Of a stretch of 64,000 bases of DNA, positions 60,152 to 64,000 are shown in pieces. A program made the translations under genes and the position numbers. Source of the DNA: Neisseria lisongii. Its GTDB lineage: Bacteria > Pseudomonadota > Gammaproteobacteria > Burkholderiales > Neisseriaceae. How positions within the stretch are numbered: position 1 is the stretch's first letter; every line of letters starts with the position of its first letter. Location: positions 1,612,001 to 1,676,000 of the forward strand of contig NZ_CP116766.1 of the NCBI RefSeq assembly GCF_028463985.1, read 5' to 3'. The notes under the pieces were generated by a model. The model was not told where the DNA came from and made no database searches. It saw only the letters and a list, made by a program, of their open reading frames with translations.

Positions 60152-61624
60152 ATGGCTGAAGCAACCGATGTCGTATTGGTAGGTGGGGGAATTATGAGTG
60201 CCACACTCGGCATTCTGTTGAAAGAACTCGAACCGTCTTGGGAAATCACCATTATCGAACGGCTGAACGATGTTGCGCTCGAATCTTCGCAGGCATTCAA
60301 CAATGCCGGTACCGGCCACTCCGCCCTGTGCGAGCTCAACTATGCCCCGCTGGGCGCAGACGGTACGGTTGATCCGACCCGCGCGCTGGGCATTGCCGAA
60401 CAGTTCCACATCAGCCGCCAACTGTGGGCCTCTCTGGTTGAAGAAGGCAAACTGACCGACCGCTCGTTTATCAACAGCGTGCCGCACATGTCGCTGGTGA
60501 TGAATGCCGACCACTGCGCCTATATGCACAAACGTTTCGATGCCTTCAAAACGCAGAAACTGTTTGAAAAAATGGAATTTTCCACCGACCGTGCCAAAAT
60601 CGCCGAATGGGCGCCGCTGACCATCAACGGCCGTCAGGAAAGCCAGCCGGTTGCCGCCACCTATTCCGCCGAAGGCACCGATGTCGATTTCGGCAGCCTG
60701 ACCCGCCAAATGGTGCAATACCTGACCTCAAAAGGCGTGAAACTCAAATTAAACCGCCATGTGGAAAACATCAGCCGGGAAGCCGACAACGCATGGGTCA
60801 TCAAAACCGTTGCCACCGATAACGGCGACAATCCGCTCACCTTCCGCAGCCGCTTCGTATTCTTGGGCGCAGGCGGCGGCGCACTGTCGCTGCTGCAAAA
60901 AACCGGCATTCCCGAAGGCAAAGGCTACGGCGGTTTCCCCGTATCCGGCCTGTTTTTGCGCAACAACGACGAAGCCACCGCCGCCCAACACAATGCCAAA
61001 GTGTACGGCCAAGCCTCGGTCGGTGCGCCGCCGATGTCCGTACCGCATTTGGATACCCGCCATGTGGACGGCAAACGCTTCCTGATGTTCGGCCCTTATG
61101 CCGGCTTCAAACCCAACTTCCTCAAACAAGGCTCGCTGATGGACTTGCCCCGCTCGATTCATCTCGACAACCTGATGCCGATTCTGCACGCCGGTTGGGA
61201 CAATATGCCGCTGACCAAATACCTGATCGGCGAATTGCGCAAAACCAAAGAAGAACGCATCGCCTCACTGCTGGAATACTATCCGCAGGCCAACCCCGAC
61301 GACTGGGAACTGATTACCGCCGGCCAACGGGTGCAAGTCATTAAAAAAGATGCCAAAAAAGGCGGCGTTTTGCAGTTCGGCACCGAACTGGTTACCCATT
61401 CCGACGGCTCGCTTGCCGCCCTGCTCGGCGCATCGCCGGGCGCATCAACCGCCGTACCGCTGATGCTGCGCCTGATGCACACCTGCTTCCCGGAACGAGC
61501 CGAAACATGGAAAACCCGCCTGCAGGAACTGATTCCGGGCTACGGCATCAAGCTCAACGACAACACCGATTTGGCGGAAGAAATCATTTCCCACACCGCC
61601 AAAGTGCTGGGTATCCATCACTAA
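60152..61624 (+). CDS. mqo: Malate:quinone oxidoreductase
   Basis: A membrane-associated FAD enzyme that oxidises malate to oxaloacetate and passes electrons to quinone, replacing or supplementing NAD-dependent malate dehydrogenase. The 490-residue protein has the FAD-binding VVLVGGGIMSATLGILLKEL near the N-terminus, NNAGTGHSALCELNYAP, FVFLGAGGGALSLLQKTGIP, VSGLFLRN and LLGASPGASTAVPLML. Start has TAGGAG seven bases upstream. Neisseria is known to rely on Mqo in the citric acid cycle. It is monocistronic with a strong terminator. Confidence 0.97.
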   Translation: MAEATDVVLVGGGIMSATLGILLKELEPSWEITIIERLNDVALESSQAFNNAGTGHSALCELNYAPLGADGTVDPTRALGIAEQFHISRQLWASLVEEGKLTDRSFINSVPHMSLVMNADHCAYMHKRFDAFKTQKLFEKMEFSTDRAKIAEWAPLTINGRQESQPVAATYSAEGTDVDFGSLTRQMVQYLTSKGVKLKLNRHVENISREADNAWVIKTVATDNGDNPLTFRSRFVFLGAGGGALSLLQKTGIPEGKGYGGFPVSGLFLRNNDEATAAQHNAKVYGQASVGAPPMSVPHLDTRHVDGKRFLMFGPYAGFKPNFLKQGSLMDLPRSIHLDNLMPILHAGWDNMPLTKYLIGELRKTKEERIASLLEYYPQANPDDWELITAGQRVQVIKKDAKKGGVLQFGTELVTHSDGSLAALLGASPGASTAVPLMLRLMHTCFPERAETWKTRLQELIPGYGIKLNDNTDLAEEIISHTAKVLGIHH

Positions 61625-61639
61625 ACCGATAAACACATC

Positions 61640-61670
61640 AGCCGCACATTGTTCATGTGCGGCTTTTTTC
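61640..61670 (+). terminator. mqo terminator
   Basis: AGCCGCACAT pairs with ATGTGCGGCT around TGTTC and is followed by TTTTTT. Confidence 0.92.
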
Positions 61671-61719
61671 TTTTTCGGCAAACCCCATTTTCAGACGGCC
61701 TCACCGCCTGCAGTCAAAA

Positions 61720-61827
61720 TATAGTGGATTCACTTTAAAAGTAGTACAAGGCGGCGAGCCGCAGACGGTACAGGTAGTACGGCTAGGCGAGCCAACGCTG
61801 TAATACTTTTAAAGTGAATTCACGATA
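61720..61827. repeat. Short CREE-like element (108 bp)
   Basis: From TATAGTGGATTCACTTTAAA to TTTAAAGTGAATTCACGATA, with the interior GTACAAGGCGGCGAGCCGC, AGACGGTACAGGTAGTACGG and GCGAGCCAACGC. It is close to the reverse complement of 55291-55398. It begins a repeat cluster that fills the gap between mqo and the next gene. Confidence 0.85.
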
Positions 61828-61831
61828 ATCC

Positions 61832-61980
61832 ATACAGTTTTTAAACAGGGCGTAGGTTGGGTCGAGACCCAACATGATTGAAAATACCTTGAAACATAAG
61901 ATTTTGTCGGGTTACGCTCGTGCCTCGCTAACCACAATCTACGCCTGCTTTTGTATGGAAAATTCGGTGTTCTAACTATA
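61832..61980. repeat. 149-bp palindromic repeat, copy 2
   Basis: The same length as 6223-6371, with seven mismatches by my count, including the perfect palindrome GTTGGGTCGAGACCCAAC. It starts four bases after the CREE-like element and abuts the dRS3-like unit. Confidence 0.85.
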
Positions 61981-62180
61981 TAGTGAATTAGCCAAATTTC
62001 CAGTACATATCAAACCCAACATGCCCGTCATTCCGACGAAAGTCGGAATCCATTTCGGCGGCTTAGGTAACTGTTTTTCTTTACGGTTTCTGAATCTGAT
62101 AGATGGATTCCGACTTTCGTCGGAATGACGAGTATGTTTGAAAATCGTACGGTTTATTAAGTGGATTCATTATAGTGAAT
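61980..62180. repeat. dRS3-like repeat unit, copy 2, with CREE end remnants
   Basis: Two 20-mers of the form ATTCCGAC...GTCGGAAT at 62030-62049 and 62107-62126, in inverted arrangement about 57 bp apart. The left flank matches 12571 onward. The unit ends with GTGGATTCATTATAGTGAATCC, two fused CREE ends. Confidence 0.75.
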
Positions 62181-62281
62181 CCACTTTAACCGTTTTACCG
62201 ACAATATTTGCACACGCCCCGCACCGATTAACAGCCGCCACCCGTATCATACGCATTCCCCATACAGCCAAGGAAACCGCC

Positions 62282-62401
62282 ATGATTAAAAAATACCTCG
62301 CCATTGCCGCCCTGTCGCTGGCGGGGCTGGCCGGCATCGCCGCAGCCGCCGATACGCTGGCACGCAACCACTTGCAGCTGTTTGAACAAACCGACCGCTA
62401 A
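62282..62401 (+). CDS. Small exported peptide (39 aa), unverified
   Basis: The open frame codes MIKKYLAIAALSLAGLAGIA followed by AAADTLARNHLQLFEQTDR: a short basic N-terminus, a hydrophobic core and a possible signal peptidase site after AAA, leaving a mature peptide of about 16 residues, or a single membrane anchor. AAGGAAACC precedes the ATG. I recognise no family. It is bounded by the repeat cluster upstream and an inverted DUS pair downstream, consistent with a small independent gene. Confidence 0.5.
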   Translation: MIKKYLAIAALSLAGLAGIAAAADTLARNHLQLFEQTDR

Positions 62402-62416
62402 ACTTCCGTAAACACA

Positions 62417-62474
62417 GGCCGTCTGAAAACTGAGCAAAGCAGAATTTCTGTATCGCCAAGTTTTCAGACGGCCT
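62417..62474. terminator. Inverted DUS pair with DUS-linked repeat
   Basis: AGGCCGTCTGAAAACTGAGC, AAAGCAGAATTTCTG, then TTTTCAGACGGCCT. It lies between the small peptide gene and the convergent DUF2520 gene. Confidence 0.6.
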
Positions 62475-62495
62475 TCATTCCATCTATTTTCGATA

Positions 62496-63389
62496 TTATT
62501 CCGTCTGTTGCCGCAAAACCGCCCGCATTGCCTGCGCCGCCTGAATTTTAGCTTCGCAGCAATTCGCTTCGCTCATTTTCAGACGGCCTGCGGCGAGTTC
62601 GGCCGTTGCTTGCGCCAACACTCGGTAAAATGCCTGTTCTTCCGCCGTCATCGCCGACAGATGTGCCGCCACCGTAGCGGTGTCGCCCCGCACAATCGGG
62701 CCGGTCAGCGCCTGTTCGGGTGACAGGGCGGCGAGGTTTTCTATGCTTTGTTTCATCAGGCGGTACACCAGCCGCTGCGCCAAATCGTCGGGCAAGGCGA
62801 TGGTGCTTAACAAATTGCGGGCAAAGCCCGCCAGCGTGATGCTAAAATTGGACGCTGCAGACAGGGCGGCATGGTAACGGCTTTTGTATTCGGACAGCAC
62901 GGTAAAGGGCTGCAGACCCAAAATTTGCGCCAATTCGGTCAGCAATGCCAATGCCCGCTGATCCTGCGTTTCCAAGGCACACAGGCTTCCGGCAAGGTTG
63001 GCCGCCGCCAAAACGGGATCGGCAAAGGCAAACACCGGATGCAGGCTGCCCGCCAAGCCACCCCGTTCGGTTACGGCGGCAAGAGCAGCAACGGTTTTGG
63101 CACCGCTTAAATGCACCGCCAGCGTTCCCGCCCGAAAATGGGGGCTGTCGGCTAAGGCAAGCGCCACGGTTTCGATGGCATCATCGGGTACGGCAAGCAA
63201 AACGGCATCCGCCGGTGGTAATTGTGCAACAGAGCGGCAAACTTCGGCGGAAACGGCGGACGGCGACAGGCTGCTGCTGACGATGTGCGACAAGCGCCAT
63301 GTGTGCTGCTGCGACAGCAGTAATGCCAGCGTTTTGCCGACACGTCCGGCACCGATAATATGGCATGTTTTTTTGAATTCAGACGGCAT
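62496..63389 (-). CDS. Rossmann-fold DUF2520 protein (ProC/3-hydroxyisobutyrate dehydrogenase-like)
   Basis: A 297-residue protein with an N-terminal NAD(P)-binding fold, HIIGAGRVGKTLALLL (10-25), ADAVLLAVPDDAI and HLSGAKTVAAL, and a helical C-terminal DUF2520 domain (KSRYHAALSAASNFSITLAG). The family resembles F420-dependent and proline reductase-type oxidoreductases; its reaction is not established. The start codon is the ATG of an AT-DUS (MPSEF). Near the C-terminus the segment GRLKMSEANCCEAKIQAAQ is a DUS plus the DUS-linked repeat read in frame. The long upstream extension of the frame has no support. Confidence 0.82.
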   Translation of the reverse strand: MPSEFKKTCHIIGAGRVGKTLALLLSQQHTWRLSHIVSSSLSPSAVSAEVCRSVAQLPPADAVLLAVPDDAIETVALALADSPHFRAGTLAVHLSGAKTVAALAAVTERGGLAGSLHPVFAFADPVLAAANLAGSLCALETQDQRALALLTELAQILGLQPFTVLSEYKSRYHAALSAASNFSITLAGFARNLLSTIALPDDLAQRLVYRLMKQSIENLAALSPEQALTGPIVRGDTATVAAHLSAMTAEEQAFYRVLAQATAELAAGRLKMSEANCCEAKIQAAQAMRAVLRQQTE

Positions 63390-63545
63390 AGATGGATTGA
63401 ATAGTATGGATTTACAGGGTAAACTTACGCCATTGAAAAATTTTATGGTGCGGCAACGCTGCCACATCTGCCGAATTCTACTCTCCCCGACAGACGGGCT
63501 GTCAAGTTTATCTTCGGGGGTGGATTCGACCAGCAAGGAAGTTTG

Positions 63546-64000
63546 ATGAAACCTGCTTTTGAAGTCAAATCGGCCCGTTTGGACGTGCTTGCCGTTCATC
63601 TGCACACTGCAGATTTAGCGGAACTGGAAGCCGCATTGAGCCAAATCGCCGGACAATATCGGGAACTGGACACGGTTCCGTTTATTTTGGACGTTCAGGA
63701 TTTTCCCAACCCCGAAATGCTCGATACCGCTGCCGTTATCGGGCTGTTTGCCCGTTACGGTATGCGGATTATCAGCCTGCGGCACGATGATGCGGCGTGG
63801 GCGGCTTATGCTGCGTATCATCATCTGTTTTTCAACCAAAACCCGAAAAACACCGAACCGCTGCAAAATACGGCCGAGCCGCAACCTGCGGCGGCATACG
63901 AACCGCCGCCTGCACCAAGCGCCGCAGCTGCAGAAAGTGGCTGCCGCCCGACCGTATTGGTCAGCACGCCGGTACGCACCGGCCAGCAAGTGTATGCGGA
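63546..64000 (+). CDS. minC: Septum site-determining protein MinC (5' part)
   Basis: MinC blocks FtsZ assembly away from mid-cell. The 151 residues in the window are the N-terminal MinC_N domain (FEVKSARLDVLAVHLHTADL, PFILDVQDFPNPEMLD, GLFARYGMRIISLRHDDAAW) and a proline/alanine-rich linker (EPQPAAAYEPPPAPSAAAA). The C-terminal MinD-binding beta-helix starts at VLVSTPVRTGQQVYA and runs off the end of the window. minD and minE would be expected next. The start ATG follows GGAAG with normal spacing. Confidence 0.93.
   Translation, partial: MKPAFEVKSARLDVLAVHLHTADLAELEAALSQIAGQYRELDTVPFILDVQDFPNPEMLDTAAVIGLFARYGMRIISLRHDDAAWAAYAAYHHLFFNQNPKNTEPLQNTAEPQPAAAYEPPPAPSAAAAESGCRPTVLVSTPVRTGQQVYA

Noticed and set aside
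63390..63605. A 72-codon upstream extension of the DUF2520 gene
   Set aside because: It covers the minC promoter region and start and has no family match; MPSEF is followed directly by the Rossmann motif.

Overview
The window is chromosomal DNA of a Neisseria species. DNA uptake sequences (DUS) occur throughout, mostly as the AG form AGGCCGTCTGAA with a minority of the AT form ATGCCGTCTGAA, and very often as inverted pairs between genes. Correia-like repeats (CREE), dRS3-like repeats, a comEA gene next to an rRNA operon and the gene orders (rpsB-tsf-pyrH-frr-uppS-cdsA-dxr-rseP-bamA-skp-lpxD-fabZ-lpxA; mlaFEDCBA; rne/rluC divergent) all fit Neisseria. The prevalence of AG-DUS argues for a commensal or animal lineage rather than N. 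meningitidis or N. gonorrhoeae. The species cannot be named from this window.

Layout. 1-6.2 kb: 3' end of coaD, a ypjD-like membrane gene, ffh, and a four-gene polar amino acid (probably cysteine/cystine) ABC importer. 6.1-6.7 kb: a gene-free stretch with a 149-bp repeat, a candidate structured RNA and a CREE end fused to the putative polA promoter. 6.7-12.5 kb: polA, a DUF898 membrane protein with an M48 peptidase, and an AT-rich membrane protein. 12.5-18.8 kb: a leftward rRNA operon (16S, tRNA-Ile, tRNA-Ala, 23S, 5S) with a textbook promoter and boxA, followed by comEA. 19-27.4 kb: lpxB-rnhB facing parA, rsmG, a small exported protein, mnmG, an ArnT/PMT-like membrane glycosyltransferase and rpmE. 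27.7-32.9 kb: rne divergent from rluC and a HAD phosphatase. 33-37 kb: the complete mla phospholipid transport operon, including mlaA. 37.2-43.4 kb: a DUF4198 protein with a natural His tail, a small unknown protein, a thioesterase, a TlpA-like thioredoxin, obgE, an Abi/HEPN gene and cysS. 43.7-58.2 kb: the large leftward envelope and translation cluster from rpsB to lpxA, ending in a hexapeptide acetyltransferase. 58.4-64 kb: a small membrane protein, 5-formyltetrahydrofolate cyclo-ligase, a TM2 protein, mqo, a repeat-dense gap, a small exported peptide, a Rossmann-fold DUF2520 protein and the 5' part of minC.

Functionally the window is dominated by housekeeping and outer-membrane biogenesis: lipid A (lpxA, lpxB, lpxD), fatty acid and phospholipid supply (fabZ, cdsA), outer membrane protein assembly (bamA, skp), phospholipid retrograde transport (mla), isoprenoid and undecaprenyl synthesis (dxr, uppS) and translation. 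No prophage, insertion sequence, CRISPR array or large defence island is visible. The accessory content is small: one Abi-family gene, a few unknown small proteins and the repeats. The most interesting material is in the non-coding repeats: CREE relatives with at least three different terminal repeat types, some lying inside essential operons; a roughly 50-bp DUS-linked repeat present more than ten times that has contributed coding sequence to at least two proteins; and a structured RNA candidate upstream of polA.
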